The notes under the pieces: generated by a model
The model's input: the letters and a program-made list of their open reading frames with translations, nothing else
The model's database searches: none
Told to the model about the DNA's origin: nothing
In this document: positions 37,494 through 47,756 of the stretch, in pieces
Layout of the letters: each line of letters begins with the position of its first letter
Numbering within the stretch: the first letter of the stretch is position 1
Origin: Stenotrophomonas sp. ISL-67
Lineage (GTDB): Bacteria; Pseudomonadota; Gammaproteobacteria; Xanthomonadales; Xanthomonadaceae
DNA length: 64,000 nucleotides
Direction of reading: 5' to 3'
Assembly (NCBI RefSeq): GCF_018612915.1
Contig: NZ_JAGGRL010000007.1
Location: 62,001 to 126,000 of the forward strand
Program-made: the position numbers and the translations under genes

Positions 37494-39206
37494 TCAACCG
37501 CCCGACAGCATCCGGCGGATCTTGCGGCCGATGCGGGTCAGGAAGCCTGCGCCCGGGTCGGCGGCCGGCGCGATGTTGCGCATCGGCTTGGCGGTGACCT
37601 GCACCGGGGTGACCGACTGTGCGGCACCTTCGGCACCTTCCACCGGACGACCGTGGCGACGACGGCGACGCTTGCGCGGTGCGCGCTCGCCCTCGGCCGC
37701 ACCTTCCGGCGCCCCTTCGGCGCGCGGCGGACGCGGCGCCTGGGGAGCCTTTGCAGCCTCCACCGGCGCGGCGCCTTCCACGGCAACAGCGGGCTGCTCG
37801 CCTTCCACGCGCGGCTTGCGCGGGCCACGCGGACGGCGTTCGCCGCTGCGCTCACCACTACGCTCGCCACGGCCACCACCGGAGCGGCTGCCGCTGGACG
37901 AACGACCACCACCGCGGCGCTCTTCTTCGGCGGCACGCGCTTCGCGCGCTTCGCGGAAGATCTGGCCGACGCTTTCGTTCTCGTCGCCTTCCTCGCCCGC
38001 CGGCGCCACGGCGCGTTCCGGGCGCGGCAACGCGGTCAGGATCTCGCTGGTGACTGCTTCCACCGGAATCTTCTGCTCGATGTAGGCCTCGATATCCGGC
38101 AGGCCCATCGCATAGCGTTCGCAGGCGAAGCTGATCGCATCACCTTCCTCGCCCAGGCGGGCGGTACGGCCGATGCGGTGCACGTAGTCTTCGGCGTCGA
38201 ACGGCAGGTCGTAGTTGTAGACGTACTTGATGCCGTCGATGTGCAGGCCGCGCGCGGCCACGTCGGTGGCCACCAGGATTTCCAGCTGGCCCTTCTGGAA
38301 GCGGTTGAGCAGGCTCTCGCGCTTCTTCTGCGGCACGTCGCCGGACAGCACGCCGACGCGGTAGCCGGCCTTTTCCAGCGAGCGCGCCACGCGTTCCACG
38401 AACACCTTGGTGTTGACGAACACCATGGTGCGCGCGCCTTCGCTGCGCGAGAGCAGCCCCAGCAGCAGCGGGATCTTCTCTTCGTCGGCCGGGAAGTAGA
38501 TGCGCTGGCGCACGCGCGCGGCGGTGATCGATTCGCTTTCCACCACCAGCTTCTGCGGCTCGTTCATGTGTTCATAGGCCAGCTCCAGCACGCGGTGGCT
38601 GAGCGTGGCGCTGAACAGCAGGGTCTGGCGCGTGGTGCGCTCGGGCATGCGGCGCAGCAGGAAGCGGATGTCCTTGATGAAGCCCAGGTCGAACATGCGG
38701 TCGGCTTCGTCGAGCACGCAGATTTCACAGGCATGCAGCGACACCACCTTGTGCTGCTTGACGTAATCGATCAGGCGGCCGGGGGTGGCGATGATCACGT
38801 CCACGCCCTGCTGCAGCAATTCGCGCTGCTTGTCGTAATCGACGCCGCCGTAGACCAGCGCAAAGCGCAGGCCCAGGTCCGAGCCGAACTTCACCGCGTC
38901 CTTGTGGATCTGGATGGCCAGTTCGCGGGTGGGCGCCAGGATCAGCGCGCGCGGGTCTTCCGGCTTGCGGTCGGCCAGCGCCGGGCGGGTCAGCAGGCGG
39001 TTCACCACCGCGACCAGGAAGGCCAGCGTCTTGCCGGTACCGGTCTGGGCCTGGCCCGCCACATCGCCGCCGGGCAATGCCACCGGCAGGGTCAATGCCT
39101 GGATCGGGGTGCAGCGGGTGAAACCAGCGCCTTCAAGGCCAGCCTGCAGGGCCGGATGGAGATCGAAGGAGGAGAAGGTCAAATCGGTCAGCGGTTTGTC
39201 GCTCAT
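37494..39206 (-). CDS. rhlB: DEAD-box ATP-dependent RNA helicase RhlB
   Basis: 570 residues from the ATG at 39206. Helicase core: Q-motif ([17 protein letters not shown]), motif [13 protein letters not shown] (VLDEADRM), SAT, and motif [10 protein letters not shown]. The C-terminal 170 residues are disordered, Arg/Gly/Ser-rich and then Lys/Arg-rich ([11 protein letters not shown]), longer than in E. coli RhlB (421 residues). Such tails bind RNA and RNase E. Divergent from trxA-rho, a linkage conserved in many gammaproteobacteria. Confidence 0.93.
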   Translation of the reverse strand: MSDKPLTDLTFSSFDLHPALQAGLEGAGFTRCTPIQALTLPVALPGGDVAGQAQTGTGKTLAFLVAVVNRLLTRPALADRKPEDPRALILAPTRELAIQIHKDAVKFGSDLGLRFALVYGGVDYDKQRELLQQGVDVIIATPGRLIDYVKQHKVVSLHACEICVLDEADRMFDLGFIKDIRFLLRRMPERTTRQTLLFSATLSHRVLELAYEHMNEPQKLVVESESITAARVRQRIYFPADEEKIPLLLGLLSRSEGARTMVFVNTKVFVERVARSLEKAGYRVGVLSGDVPQKKRESLLNRFQKGQLEILVATDVAARGLHIDGIKYVYNYDLPFDAEDYVHRIGRTARLGEEGDAISFACERYAMGLPDIEAYIEQKIPVEAVTSEILTALPRPERAVAPAGEEGDENESVGQIFREAREARAAEEERRGGGRSSSGSRSGGGRGERSGERSGERRPRGPRKPRVEGEQPAVAVEGAAPVEAAKAPQAPRPPRAEGAPEGAAEGERAPRKRRRRRHGRPVEGAEGAAQSVTPVQVTAKPMRNIAPAADPGAGFLTRIGRKIRRMLSGG

Positions 39207-39412
39207 GAGTCCGTCTTGGTAAGGCCAGCCGACAGAGATGCGGGTGGCTTGCAATCTTGGGGGCACCGTCGCCATTGCGGGCCCTGCGCCTGGGAAGGCG
39301 GAGGCCGGACCGAACCGGTCCCGGGGCGCCGCACAGTGAGCCAGTTTAACGCAAAGCGGCCGGCAAACCGGGGGAGGGCGTCGCACACCCCCATGCGACG
39401 GCCCAGCCGGAC

Positions 39413-39435
39413 GTAGAGCCACGCCCTGCGTGGCT
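39413..39435 (+). repeat. SMAG-like repeat variant
   Basis: GTAGAGCCACGCCCTGCGTG followed by GCT: GTAG foot and palindromic arms with a different core sequence, in the rhlB/trxA spacer. Confidence 0.65.
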
Positions 39436-39747
39436 GCCTTTCACGCCCCCAACCCCCAGTTGAACGCCGTGGCTCGAGGGGCTGGAACCGCCACCACCCC
39501 ACCCGCATATCGTTCCAGCCAACCCCGGCAAAGCGCGATGACGGTCACAGGACGATTCTTTCCAACCGGTGTCTGTTGCCTCGCGACGATAGGGGTACAC
39601 TGCCGGCCGTGAGCGTCCAGGCATCCATCGGACGCACCGCTGGCTGCACACGCGGCCACGAGGCAGCAGACGCGGGCCAGGCCTCCAGCCTTGTCCAGGT
39701 TCAACCCCTCCGGCCCTGCCGGGTGCACTCCAAAACGAGAGACCAAG

Positions 39748-40074
39748 ATGAGCGACAAGGTTGTACATGTCGGCGATGCCGACTTCGATAGCACCGTGCT
39801 GAATTCCAAGGAACCGGTCCTGGTCGACTTCTGGGCCGAGTGGTGTGGTCCCTGCAAGATGATCGCCCCGGCGCTGGAAGAACTGGCCGATGCCTACCAG
39901 GGCCGCGCGAAGATCGTGAAGGTCAACGTGGACAACAACCGCGCTCTGGCGTCCACGTACCACGTCCGCTCGATTCCGTATCTGGTGGTGTTCAAGGACG
40001 GCGCGAAGGTCGGCGAGCAAATCGGTGCGGTGGGCAAGGCCCAACTGGCCCAGCTGCTCGACAAGGCGCTTTGA
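39748..40074 (+). CDS. trxA: Thioredoxin 1
   Basis: 108 residues, the usual length. Active site WAEWCGPCKM, cis-Pro loop RSIPYLVVFKDG. General cytoplasmic disulfide reductant. The ATG at 39748 gives MSDKVVHVGDADFDS. Upstream of rho as in E. coli. A GC hairpin at 40087-40108 separates it from rho. Confidence 0.97.
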   Translation: MSDKVVHVGDADFDSTVLNSKEPVLVDFWAEWCGPCKMIAPALEELADAYQGRAKIVKVNVDNNRALASTYHVRSIPYLVVFKDGAKVGEQIGAVGKAQLAQLLDKAL

Positions 40075-40086
40075 CCTGATGTCCCC

Positions 40087-40108
40087 GGCAGCCGGTCACC
40101 CGGCTGCC
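40087..40108 (+). terminator. Hairpin after trxA
   Basis: GGCAGCCGG-TCAC-CCGGCTGCC, 9-bp perfect stem 13 nt after the trxA stop, without a T-run. Could partly terminate trxA or shape the rho leader; rho is commonly autoregulated through its leader. Confidence 0.5.
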
Positions 40109-40300
40109 CCGCGGGCCCGACGCCCGCATGAATGACCCTGCCCCACCCGGCTTGCGCACCGCCGCGAGCCGGTGTTAGTGTCGGCATATCCGGCCGCATT
40201 CGCGCGCCGCATCTTCTGGACGACGTCTCTTTCCAGAATCCCTTCCCAACGTTCGCCGCCCCTGCCGGGCGCTCGCACCTTCCAGCGAGGAATTCAGCAC

Positions 40301-42058
40301 TTGTCCGATATCACTACTTCCGAACCCGGGAGCGCCGACGCGCCCGCCGAGAAGCGCGTGCGCAAGCCGCGCGTCGCCAAGGCCGCTGCCAGCAGCGCCG
40401 ACACCGGGTCTTCCCCCGAACAGAACGCCCTGCCCCTGGCTGCCGCGCCGGCGCCGGCTGCACCCGCAGCGCCGCAGCAGACACCCCAGGCACCGGCCAC
40501 CTCCAGCGGCGATGCTCCGGCCCCGCAGGGCGGTGGCCAGGACGCCGGCGACGGCGGCCAGCGCACCAACAACCCGCAGGGCGGGCAGAACCCGTACCAG
40601 CAGGGTCAGAATCAGGCCCAGGGCCAGAACCAGGGCCAAGGCAACCGCCGCGACCGATTCCGTAATCGCCGCGACCGCGACCGCAATCGTGGTGGTGGTG
40701 GTGGCGGCTTCCGCGACGACGGCATGCCGCAGGACAATGGCGAGCAGCAGCCGTTCGTGCGCAGCCAGCAGGCCAACGTGCCCGAGGGCTTCCCGGTCTA
40801 TTCGCTGAGCGACCTCAAGCGCATGCCGGCACAGAAGCTGCTGGAGATCGCCGAGCAGCTGCAGATTTCCGAAGGCGTGGCGCGTGCCCGCAAGCAGGAC
40901 GTCATCTTCGCCCTGCTCAAGGTACTCACCCGCCATGGCGACGGCGTGGCCGCCGACGGCGTGCTGGAAATCCTGCCGGACGGCTTCGGCTTCCTGCGCG
41001 CGGCCGAAGCCAGCTACCTGGCCGGCCCGGACGACACCTACATTTCGCCCAGCCAGATCCGCCGCTTCAACCTGCGCACCGGCGACCACCTGTCCGGCCG
41101 CATCCGCTTCCCGAAGGATGGCGAGCGCTACTTCGCGCTGTCGATCGTGGACACCATCAACGGTGAGCCGCTGGAAGCGTCCAAGAACAAGGTGCTGTTC
41201 GAGAACCTCACCCCGCTGTTCCCGCGCAAGCGCTTCACCCTGGAACGCGGCAACGGTTCGTCCGAAGACATCACCGGCCGCATCATGGATCTGATGGCAC
41301 CGCAGGGCAAAGGTCAGCGTGCGCTGATCGTCTCCCCGCCCAAGGCCGGCAAGACGATGCTGATGCAGCAGGTGGCCACGGCGATCACCACCAACCATCC
41401 GGACGTGCACATGATCGTGCTGCTCATCGACGAGCGTCCGGAAGAAGTGACCGAAATGCAGCGCACCGTGCGCGGCGAAGTCATCAGCTCCACCTTCGAC
41501 GAACCGGCCGCGCGCCACGTGCAGGTTGCCGAAATGGTGATCGAGCGGGCCAAGCGCCTGGTCGAACACAAGAAGGATGTGGTGATCCTGCTCGACTCGA
41601 TCACCCGCCTGGCCCGTGCCTACAACAACGTGGTGCCCAGCTCCGGCAAGGTGCTCACCGGTGGTGTGGACGCCAACGCCCTGCACCGCCCGAAGCGCTT
41701 CTTCGGTGCCGCGCGCAACGTTGAAGAAGGCGGCAGCCTGACCATCATCGCCACCGCGCTGGTCGACACCGGCAGCAAGATGGACGAAGTGATCTACGAA
41801 GAGTTCAAGGGCACCGGCAACAGCGAAGTGCACCTGAACCGTCGTATCGCCGAAAAGCGCGTGTACCCGGCCATCGACATCAACCGTTCCGGCACCCGCC
41901 GCGAAGACCTGCTGATCGAACCGGAGCTGCTGCAGAAGATCTGGATCCTGCGCAAGCTGCTGCACCCGATGGACGAAATCGCCGCGATGGAATTCCTGCT
42001 CGACAAGATGAAGAACACCAAGTCCAACGACGAGTTCTTCGGTTCGATGAAGCGCTGA
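40301..42058 (+). CDS. rho: Transcription termination factor Rho with long N-terminal extension
   Basis: 585 residues from a TTG at 40301 with GAGGA upstream; E. coli Rho has 419. The first about 165 residues are a low-complexity extension: Ala/Pro-rich, then Gln/Asn/Gly repeats ([17 protein letters not shown]), then [18 protein letters not shown]. The conserved Rho_N ([19 protein letters not shown]), RNA-binding OB fold and hexameric ATPase with P-loop [11 protein letters not shown], Walker [17 protein letters not shown] follow intact. Disordered Q/N-rich insertions in Rho have been linked to phase separation or prion-like behaviour in other bacteria; here that is inference. Confidence 0.95.
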   Translation: MSDITTSEPGSADAPAEKRVRKPRVAKAAASSADTGSSPEQNALPLAAAPAPAAPAAPQQTPQAPATSSGDAPAPQGGGQDAGDGGQRTNNPQGGQNPYQQGQNQAQGQNQGQGNRRDRFRNRRDRDRNRGGGGGGFRDDGMPQDNGEQQPFVRSQQANVPEGFPVYSLSDLKRMPAQKLLEIAEQLQISEGVARARKQDVIFALLKVLTRHGDGVAADGVLEILPDGFGFLRAAEASYLAGPDDTYISPSQIRRFNLRTGDHLSGRIRFPKDGERYFALSIVDTINGEPLEASKNKVLFENLTPLFPRKRFTLERGNGSSEDITGRIMDLMAPQGKGQRALIVSPPKAGKTMLMQQVATAITTNHPDVHMIVLLIDERPEEVTEMQRTVRGEVISSTFDEPAARHVQVAEMVIERAKRLVEHKKDVVILLDSITRLARAYNNVVPSSGKVLTGGVDANALHRPKRFFGAARNVEEGGSLTIIATALVDTGSKMDEVIYEEFKGTGNSEVHLNRRIAEKRVYPAIDINRSGTRREDLLIEPELLQKIWILRKLLHPMDEIAAMEFLLDKMKNTKSNDEFFGSMKR

Positions 42059-42080
42059 CCGGCGCCGACATCGAAACAGA

Positions 42081-42111
42081 AAAGGCCCCGCATTGCGGGG
42101 CCTTTTTTTTG
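42081..42111 (+). terminator. Strong terminator after rho
   Basis: AAAGGCCCCGC-ATT-GCGGGGCCTTT followed by a run of T: 11-bp stem, textbook intrinsic terminator. Confidence 0.95.
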
Positions 42112-42134
42112 TTTCGCGGCGCCTTGCCTGCCCG

Positions 42135-42159
42135 GTAGGTATCGACCGTTGGTCGGTAC
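42135..42159 (+). repeat. SMAG-type palindromic repeat
   Basis: GTAGGTATCGACCGTTGGTC, continuing to GGTAC, just downstream of the rho terminator. Confidence 0.85.
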
Positions 42160-42162
42160 ACC

Positions 42163-42372
42163 TCAGGGACGCATGCGATCCAGCAGCGGGCCAAAGTGCA
42201 ACGGCCCCAACGTTGCCACCGGCTCCGCAACGTCCACTGCATCGGCCGCTGCCCCCTCTTCCGGCCCGGCCGGCCCATCCCCGTGCTCAAACCCGATCCC
42301 TGCCCTCACCATCGTCGACACCGCAACAAGGATGAGCAGCGACAGCCCACCCAGGACATGCATCAGCGTCAC
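42163..42372 (-). CDS. Small single-pass membrane protein, unknown
   Basis: 69 residues from a GTG at 42372 with GGAG 6 nt upstream. One N-terminal helix (MHVLGGLSLLILVAVSTMV) and an acidic tail (GPAGPEEGAAADAVDVAEPV). No family recognised. It lies alone between rho and the GH3 gene, framed by SMAG repeats. Confidence 0.45.
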   Translation of the reverse strand: MTLMHVLGGLSLLILVAVSTMVRAGIGFEHGDGPAGPEEGAAADAVDVAEPVATLGPLHFGPLLDRMRP

Positions 42373-42476
42373 ATCGATCTCCCCGCGACTACGTAGCCCA
42401 CACGCTACCGGCCACGCAGCGAGGATCCTCTGCAACAACTCCCATTTTCATGGTGCACGCGACACATCCTGACGCG

Positions 42477-42498
42477 GTAGCGCCGGCCGTTGGCCGGC
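42477..42498 (+). repeat. SMAG-type palindromic repeat
   Basis: GTAGCGCCGGCCGTTGGCCG ending GC, just downstream of the GH3 gene stop. Confidence 0.85.
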
Positions 42499-42531
42499 CC
42501 ATGCATCATTCACCGACGCCGGTTCAATGCA

Positions 42532-45066
42532 TCACTTGCACTCCACCACCCCCTCGGCCTTGTCCGCCTTCGCCGCCACCCGTACCTGGGTGAACGCCGC
42601 CGCGAACGGCTTGTCCGCGCTGACCACGAACGGCGCTTCCACCGCCCCCAGGTCCACGCCCTTGCTGGCGAAGCAGGACAGCGGAATGGTCACCGTGCGC
42701 TTCTGGCCGGGGCTGAGCGTTGCCAGCGCCGGGGCGATATCCACCCCGCCCTCGCAACCAGTGCCGCACTGCATGGTTACCTTTACCGGCGAGGCGGGTG
42801 GGTGCTGCACCATCACGTCGAACTGCAGCGCGCCGTTGCTGCGCGCCAGTGCGCCCAGGTTGCGCCGCGAGGTGCTGCGCGCGATCAGCTCCGCTGGCGC
42901 CAGCCAGGTCACTTCGCGGGCGTCCTGCTGGGTGTTGATCTGCACCGTGCGCACCTCGGCCACTGGCGTGGCGGTGGGCCAGCGCAGGCTGGCGTTGAGG
43001 TCGTTGCCGAGCGGCTGGGTGGCGCCGTCGGCGGCGATGTGCAGCGAGAACGGCGCAGTGTCCACCCGGTTGAAGATCGGCAGCGTGGTGACTTCACCGC
43101 AATGGTCAGGGTTGGCTTCGGGCAGGCGTGCAACCTGCGCCGGCGCTGCGTAGCTCAGCCCATAGCCGAGCTTGAACAGGTCCGGGCGCTTCGGGTCCGG
43201 GCGGTCGATCGGTGCCGGGCACGGCACGCCCGGCCACGGGAAACTGAGGCGGCCGTGGAAGTCATGCGCGGGCTTGCCGTCCTTGCCGGCCACCAGCACA
43301 TCGGTGATGCCCTTGCCTTCGGTACCCGGCAGCCACGCCGCAACAAAGGCCTGCGACAGGTTGAGCAGGTCGTTGGCGTACATCGGGCGGCCCGAGAAAT
43401 ACACGGTGACCAGTGGCTTGCCGGTAGCGGCGACGGCCTTGAGCACGGCCAGGTCCTGCGGCTGCGCGCGGCTGTGGCTGACCGTGTCAGAAGCGAGGAT
43501 GTCGCCATTGGTTTCGGCGTACGGCGTTTCGCCGATCACCGCGACCACGACATCGAAGCTCGAGGCGTCGATGCCCGTGGCGTCCGCACTGTAGGTCACC
43601 TGCTGAGCGCCCAGTTCGGCGCGCAGCGCACCCAACACCGAATCGGCATGGGGGAAATCGGCATTGGTGTTCTCGGTGCCCTGCCAGGTGAGCGACCAGC
43701 CACCGGCCTGGTCGGACAGGCTGTCCGCGCTCTTGCCCACCACCAGTACGCGCGCGTCGCGCTTGAGCGGCAGCACCTTGTCCTGGTTCTTCAGCAGCAC
43801 CAGCGATTCGCGTACCGCTTCACGCGCCAGTTCGCGGTGCTGCACGGCATTGGCGTCGCCTGCGTAGCGGCTGTCGGACGGTTTGTGCTCGAACAGACCC
43901 GCGCGCAGCTTCACGCGCAGGATGCGAGTCACCGCATCGTCGATGCGTGCCATCGGGATCTCGCCGCTCTCCACCTGGGCGATGGTGTTGGCAATGAAGG
44001 CCTTCCAGTCATCGGGCACCATCACCATGTCGATGCCGGCGTTGATCGCCTGCGCGCAGCTGTCATTGCGGCAGCCGGGTACCTGGGCGATGCCGTTCCA
44101 GTCGGACACCACGAAGCCGTCGAAGCCCATCTTGTCCTTCAGTGCGCCAGTGAGCAGCGCCTCACTGCCGTGCATCTTGCCGTAGTCGACGCCCCCTGCC
44201 TTGTCGTTCCAGCTGTTGAACGAGGCCATCACGGTCTGCACGCCTTCGCCCAGCGCGCCAAAGTAGCCCTGGCCGTGTACGTTGATCATGGTGGCCTTGT
44301 CCACCGTGGCCTCGCCCTGGTCGCGGCCGTTGTCGGTGGCCCCATCGCCGATGTAGTGCTTGGCGGTGGCCACTACGTTGCCGTCGTTGGTGAAGCGGCC
44401 CTGCGCGCCCTTGACGTAGGCCTGCGCGTATTCGCGCACGATGCCGGGGTCGGACGAGAAGCTTTCGTAGGTCCGGCCCCAGCGCGGGTCATGCGCGACC
44501 GCCAGGGTGGGTGCGAACACCCAGCCGATGCCGGTGGCGCGGGTGGCGCTGCCGGTGGCGGCGCCAATGCGCTCGATCAGTGCCGCATCGCGGGTGGCGC
44601 CCAGGCCGATGTTGTGCGGGAACAGGGTGGCACCATACACGTTGCTGTGGCCGTGCACCGCGTCGGTGCCCCAGATCACCGGCACCGGGGTGCGCGCGTC
44701 GGTGGCCAGCGACGCAGCATGGTAGGCATCGGCCAGTTTGACCCAGTCCGCCACGCTGGCGTGCTTGTCCATGCCCGGCCACGAGCCACCGCCGTTGAGC
44801 ACCGAACCGATGTAGTACGTGCGCACCTGTTCCGGCGTGATCTGCTTGATCTCGGGCTGGGTCATCTGCCCGACCTTCTGGGCCAGGGTCATCTGCGCAA
44901 GAATGCTGCGCACGCGGCTTTCGATGGCCGGGTCGGCGGCAATCGCACTGGTCACGCGTGGCCAGTCCTGCAGGCGCTCGGCGGCGGGCGCGGCATGCGC
45001 CTGGGCGGTCAATGCCGTCAGTACACAGACGGTGAGAAGAGTCTTCCGGGCGCGGCTCACGGGCAT
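42532..45066 (-). CDS. Glycoside hydrolase family 3 exo-beta-glucosidase
   Basis: 844 residues with a signal peptide (KTLLTVCVLTALTAQAHA), so periplasmic or exported. The GH3 N-terminal barrel has MTLAQKVGQMTQPE, HGHSNVYGATLFPHNIGLGA and the nucleophile Asp in GFVVSDWNG; the C-terminal GH3 sandwich has ESLVLLKNQDKVLPLK. A further C-terminal domain with paired cysteines (QCGTGCEGG, LSCFASKG) fits the ExoP-type exo-1,4-beta-glucosidases. Cleaves cellooligosaccharides or related beta-glucans; exact substrate is inferred. Divergent from lacI and preceded by a promoter that overlaps a LacI-type operator. Confidence 0.92.
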   Translation of the reverse strand: MPVSRARKTLLTVCVLTALTAQAHAAPAAERLQDWPRVTSAIAADPAIESRVRSILAQMTLAQKVGQMTQPEIKQITPEQVRTYYIGSVLNGGGSWPGMDKHASVADWVKLADAYHAASLATDARTPVPVIWGTDAVHGHSNVYGATLFPHNIGLGATRDAALIERIGAATGSATRATGIGWVFAPTLAVAHDPRWGRTYESFSSDPGIVREYAQAYVKGAQGRFTNDGNVVATAKHYIGDGATDNGRDQGEATVDKATMINVHGQGYFGALGEGVQTVMASFNSWNDKAGGVDYGKMHGSEALLTGALKDKMGFDGFVVSDWNGIAQVPGCRNDSCAQAINAGIDMVMVPDDWKAFIANTIAQVESGEIPMARIDDAVTRILRVKLRAGLFEHKPSDSRYAGDANAVQHRELAREAVRESLVLLKNQDKVLPLKRDARVLVVGKSADSLSDQAGGWSLTWQGTENTNADFPHADSVLGALRAELGAQQVTYSADATGIDASSFDVVVAVIGETPYAETNGDILASDTVSHSRAQPQDLAVLKAVAATGKPLVTVYFSGRPMYANDLLNLSQAFVAAWLPGTEGKGITDVLVAGKDGKPAHDFHGRLSFPWPGVPCPAPIDRPDPKRPDLFKLGYGLSYAAPAQVARLPEANPDHCGEVTTLPIFNRVDTAPFSLHIAADGATQPLGNDLNASLRWPTATPVAEVRTVQINTQQDAREVTWLAPAELIARSTSRRNLGALARSNGALQFDVMVQHPPASPVKVTMQCGTGCEGGVDIAPALATLSPGQKRTVTIPLSCFASKGVDLGAVEAPFVVSADKPFAAAFTQVRVAAKADKAEGVVECK

Positions 45067-45125
45067 CTACCTTCAAGGGAATGTGCGGATGTTGGACCGG
45101 ACGCAGGCCGTTTCGGCGCATCCGG

Positions 45126-45164
45126 TGACAGCGCTGTCATATAAGCCGGGCGGGGCGCTGTCAA
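45126..45164 (-). promoter_or_regulatory. GH3 promoter with overlapping LacI-type operator
   Basis: On the minus strand: -35 TTGACA (45164-45159), 17-bp spacer, -10 TATGAC (45141-45136). The perfect palindrome TGACAGCGCTGTCA at 45126-45139 covers the -10 box, a position expected to block transcription. An additional half-site GCGCTGTCA overlaps the -35. The rest of the 320-bp spacer towards lacI shows no other gene. Confidence 0.7.
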
Positions 45165-45389
45165 CCATCGGGCGAGATGCTTGTCCTTGCATCCCCGTGG
45201 TTGCTGGCCCGGCCGTTTTCGAACGTGGTGCGAATGCGCGGTTGCTGTTGCAACGCCGCATGGAATTTCAGGTCGTGCACGAACGCCCTGCGTCGTGGCA
45301 CCATCCGCCTGCTTCGGTAACCCCGAAACGACACGGGCGCACTACCATCGGCAGCGGCCGGCCGGCTCTCCAGGAGGATCCATCGCACC

Positions 45390-46397
45390 ATGCGTAGTCG
45401 TATCGAGGATGTCGCCGCCATTGCGGGCGTTTCGATCAAGACCGTATCGCGCGTGCTCAACAATGAGCCGAACGTGCGCACGGAAACGCGCGATCGCGTG
45501 CTCGCCGCGGTCACCCGGCTGGGGTACAGACCGAACCTGTCGGCGCGCAGCCTGGCGGGGCAGCGCTCGTATGCATTGGCGCTGGTCTACAACAACCCCT
45601 CGCGCAACTACCTGATGGAAATCCAGAACGGCATGCTGGAGGCCTGTCACGCGAACCATTACAACCTGATCCTGGGACCGGTCGGCATCGGTCGGCGCAC
45701 CCTGCCCGACCTCGCCGCGCTGTTCGAGAACTCGCGGCCGGATGGCGTGGTGTTGATCCCGCCACTGACCGATGATGCGGTGGTGCTGGCGTACCTGGAA
45801 GACAACGAGATTCCGTTCTCCTGCATCGCGCCGCGCCATCCCGACGGCCGGATCGGCGTGCGCATGGACGAGACCACGGCCGTGGTGGAGCTGATCGGGC
45901 ACCTGGTGGCACAGGGTCACCGCCGCATCGCGCACATCAAAGGCCCGCGCGCGCATGGCGCCTGCCAGTGGCGCCTGGCCGGGTACCGCCAGGCCTTGCG
46001 CGAAGCGGGGATCGACTACGACCCCGCGCTGGTGGTGAACGGCCAGTTTTCGTTCGAATCCGGTATCGAGGCGGCCAACGCGCTGCTGGACCTGCCCGAG
46101 CCGCCGACCGCGATCTTCGCGGCCAACGATGACATGGCCGCCGCGGTGTTCCGGGTGGCCGGCCAACGCGGCCTGCGCGTGCCGCGCGACCTCTCGGTGT
46201 GCGGCTTCGATGACACGCCGATCGCCGGGCACATCTACCCGGCGCTGACCACCGTGCGCCAGCCCACCGACACCATGGGTCGGCTGGCCACCGAGCAGCT
46301 GATCGAACGCATCCGCTCGCCCCAGGCCGGCCGCATGGTCACGGTGGAACACGCCGTGCTGGTGCGTGAATCCACCCACGCACCGCGACGGCGCTGA
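45390..46397 (+). CDS. LacI-family repressor of the sugar-utilisation locus
   Basis: 335 residues. The N-terminal HTH is IEDVAAIAGVSIKTVSRVLNN with hinge NLSARSLAGQR; the periplasmic-binding-like effector domain follows (SYALALVYNNPS through VCGFDDTPIAGHIYPALTTV). The start ATG has AGGAGG 7 nt upstream. It is divergent from GH3 and convergent with the MFS gene. The likely target is TGACAGCGCTGTCA, found in front of GH3, MFS and the TonB receptor. Effector is probably a small sugar released by the pathway. Confidence 0.93.
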   Translation: MRSRIEDVAAIAGVSIKTVSRVLNNEPNVRTETRDRVLAAVTRLGYRPNLSARSLAGQRSYALALVYNNPSRNYLMEIQNGMLEACHANHYNLILGPVGIGRRTLPDLAALFENSRPDGVVLIPPLTDDAVVLAYLEDNEIPFSCIAPRHPDGRIGVRMDETTAVVELIGHLVAQGHRRIAHIKGPRAHGACQWRLAGYRQALREAGIDYDPALVVNGQFSFESGIEAANALLDLPEPPTAIFAANDDMAAAVFRVAGQRGLRVPRDLSVCGFDDTPIAGHIYPALTTVRQPTDTMGRLATEQLIERIRSPQAGRMVTVEHAVLVRESTHAPRRR

Positions 46398-46401
46398 ACA
46401 T

Positions 46402-47673
46402 TCAGGTGCAACGGCGCGAACCGCGCCACGCGTAGAACACAATGAACAGGTAGCACAGCATCGGCAGCAGGAAGGACGCCTGCAGCCCGTAGTGGTCGGC
46501 CAGCCAACCGACCGCCAGGGGAATCACCGCGCCACCCACGATCGCCATCACCAGCAGGCTGGAGCCCTGCCCGGTGAGCGGCCCCAGGCCGCCGATGGCC
46601 AGCGCGAAGATGGTCGGGAACATGATCGAATTGAACAGGCCCACGCTGACCACGCTCCACTTGGCCAGCTCCCCGGTGCCGAGCATGGTCACCGCCAGCA
46701 GGCCCATCACCGCCAGCGCGAACAACCCAAGCAGGCGACGCGGATCGAAGCGCGCCAGCAGGAACGTACCGACCAGGCGGCCCACCAGCGCACCGCCCCA
46801 GTACAGCGATACATAGCGAGTGGCTTCCTGCTCGGTAAGCCCTTCGCCGATACCCGGCATGGACAGGAAGTTGACCAGCACGCTACCGATCGATACTTCA
46901 GCGCCCACATAGAAGAAGATTGCCAGCACGCCGAAGGCCAGGTGCTTGTGGCGCAACGCCGCACCCAGGGTGCCGTGTTCCTTGCTGTCTTCCACACCGG
47001 CAATGCTGGGCAGGCGGAACATCCAGATCGCTGCGGCCAGCACGAACAACGCGATGGCCAGGCCGAAGTACGGCACCTGCACCGATTGCGCTTCGGCGGC
47101 ACGGTAAGCCAGCGCTTCGGCCTGCGGCAGCAGCGCCAGCTGTTCGGCGCTGCGGGGCTCGGCCGCCAGGATCAGCAGCCCACCGAACAGCGGGGCAATG
47201 GTGGTGCCCAGCGCGTTCATCGACTGGGCCAGGGTAAGCCGGCTGGAGCTGGTCTGCTCCGGGCCCAGCAGCGCCACGTAAGGATTCGCTGCTACCTGCA
47301 GCACGGTGATGCCCGTGGCCAGCACGAACAGCGCGCCCAGGAACAGGCCGTACACATGCAGTGCGGCCGCCGGCCAGAACAACAGCGCGCCAACACCGGC
47401 GATGGCCAGCCCGGCCACGATGCCGCGCTTGTAGCCCACGGCGGCAACCAGTCGCCCCGCCGGCAGCGACATCAGGAAGTACGCACCGAAGAAGGTGAAC
47501 TGGATGAGCATGGCCTGCACCCAGGTCAGCGAGAACGCGGCCTTGAGGTGCGGAATCAGGATGTCGTTGAGGCAGGTGATGAAGCCCCACATGAAGAAGA
47601 TCGCCGTCACCACGGCCAGCGCCATGCGTGTGCTCTGTACGTGTTGCCCGCGAACCACGGTGGATGTGTCCAT
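46402..47673 (-). CDS. Sugar MFS transporter (FucP/GluP-like)
   Basis: 423 residues, about 12 membrane helices. N-terminal signature MALAVVTAIFFMWGFITCLNDILIPHLK and the second-half stretch GLFNSIMFPTIFALAIGGLG match the FucP group that takes up glucose, galactose or fucose with protons. The ATG at 47673 follows AAGGA. Converges with lacI (4-bp gap) and diverges from the TonB receptor gene with 422 bp between starts; a variant LacI operator lies 70 bp upstream. Confidence 0.92.
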   Translation of the reverse strand: MDTSTVVRGQHVQSTRMALAVVTAIFFMWGFITCLNDILIPHLKAAFSLTWVQAMLIQFTFFGAYFLMSLPAGRLVAAVGYKRGIVAGLAIAGVGALLFWPAAALHVYGLFLGALFVLATGITVLQVAANPYVALLGPEQTSSSRLTLAQSMNALGTTIAPLFGGLLILAAEPRSAEQLALLPQAEALAYRAAEAQSVQVPYFGLAIALFVLAAAIWMFRLPSIAGVEDSKEHGTLGAALRHKHLAFGVLAIFFYVGAEVSIGSVLVNFLSMPGIGEGLTEQEATRYVSLYWGGALVGRLVGTFLLARFDPRRLLGLFALAVMGLLAVTMLGTGELAKWSVVSVGLFNSIMFPTIFALAIGGLGPLTGQGSSLLVMAIVGGAVIPLAVGWLADHYGLQASFLLPMLCYLFIVFYAWRGSRRCT

Positions 47674-47742
47674 TGCCTGTCCTTCTGATGGGAATTGCCA
47701 GCCATGCGGCGGCCAGACATGGAACCCGCTCGGAGTGCCGTT

Positions 47743-47756
47743 GTCCAGCGCTGTCA
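47743..47756 (-). promoter_or_regulatory. LacI-type operator upstream of the MFS gene
   Basis: GTCCAGCGCTGTCA matches the GH3 operator at 11 of 14 positions, with the core CAGCGCTG intact, and is embedded in a larger inverted repeat with TTGTC/GACAA arms. It lies 70 bp before the transporter start. Confidence 0.6.

Noticed and set aside
36693..39416. Open frame of 907 codons on the plus strand
   Set aside because: Runs opposite ftsE and rhlB, which have intact helicase and ABC motifs; His/Gln/Arg/Ala-rich translation typical of antisense GC-rich DNA.
40087..40108. Riboswitch in the rho leader
   Set aside because: Only a simple GC hairpin after trxA is visible; no known riboswitch pattern.
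40175..41965. Open frame of 596 codons on the minus strand
   Set aside because: Antisense of rho; translation is His/Gly-rich without motifs.
42490..45144. Open frame of 884 codons on the plus strand
   Set aside because: Mirror of the GH3 gene; no recognisable domain.
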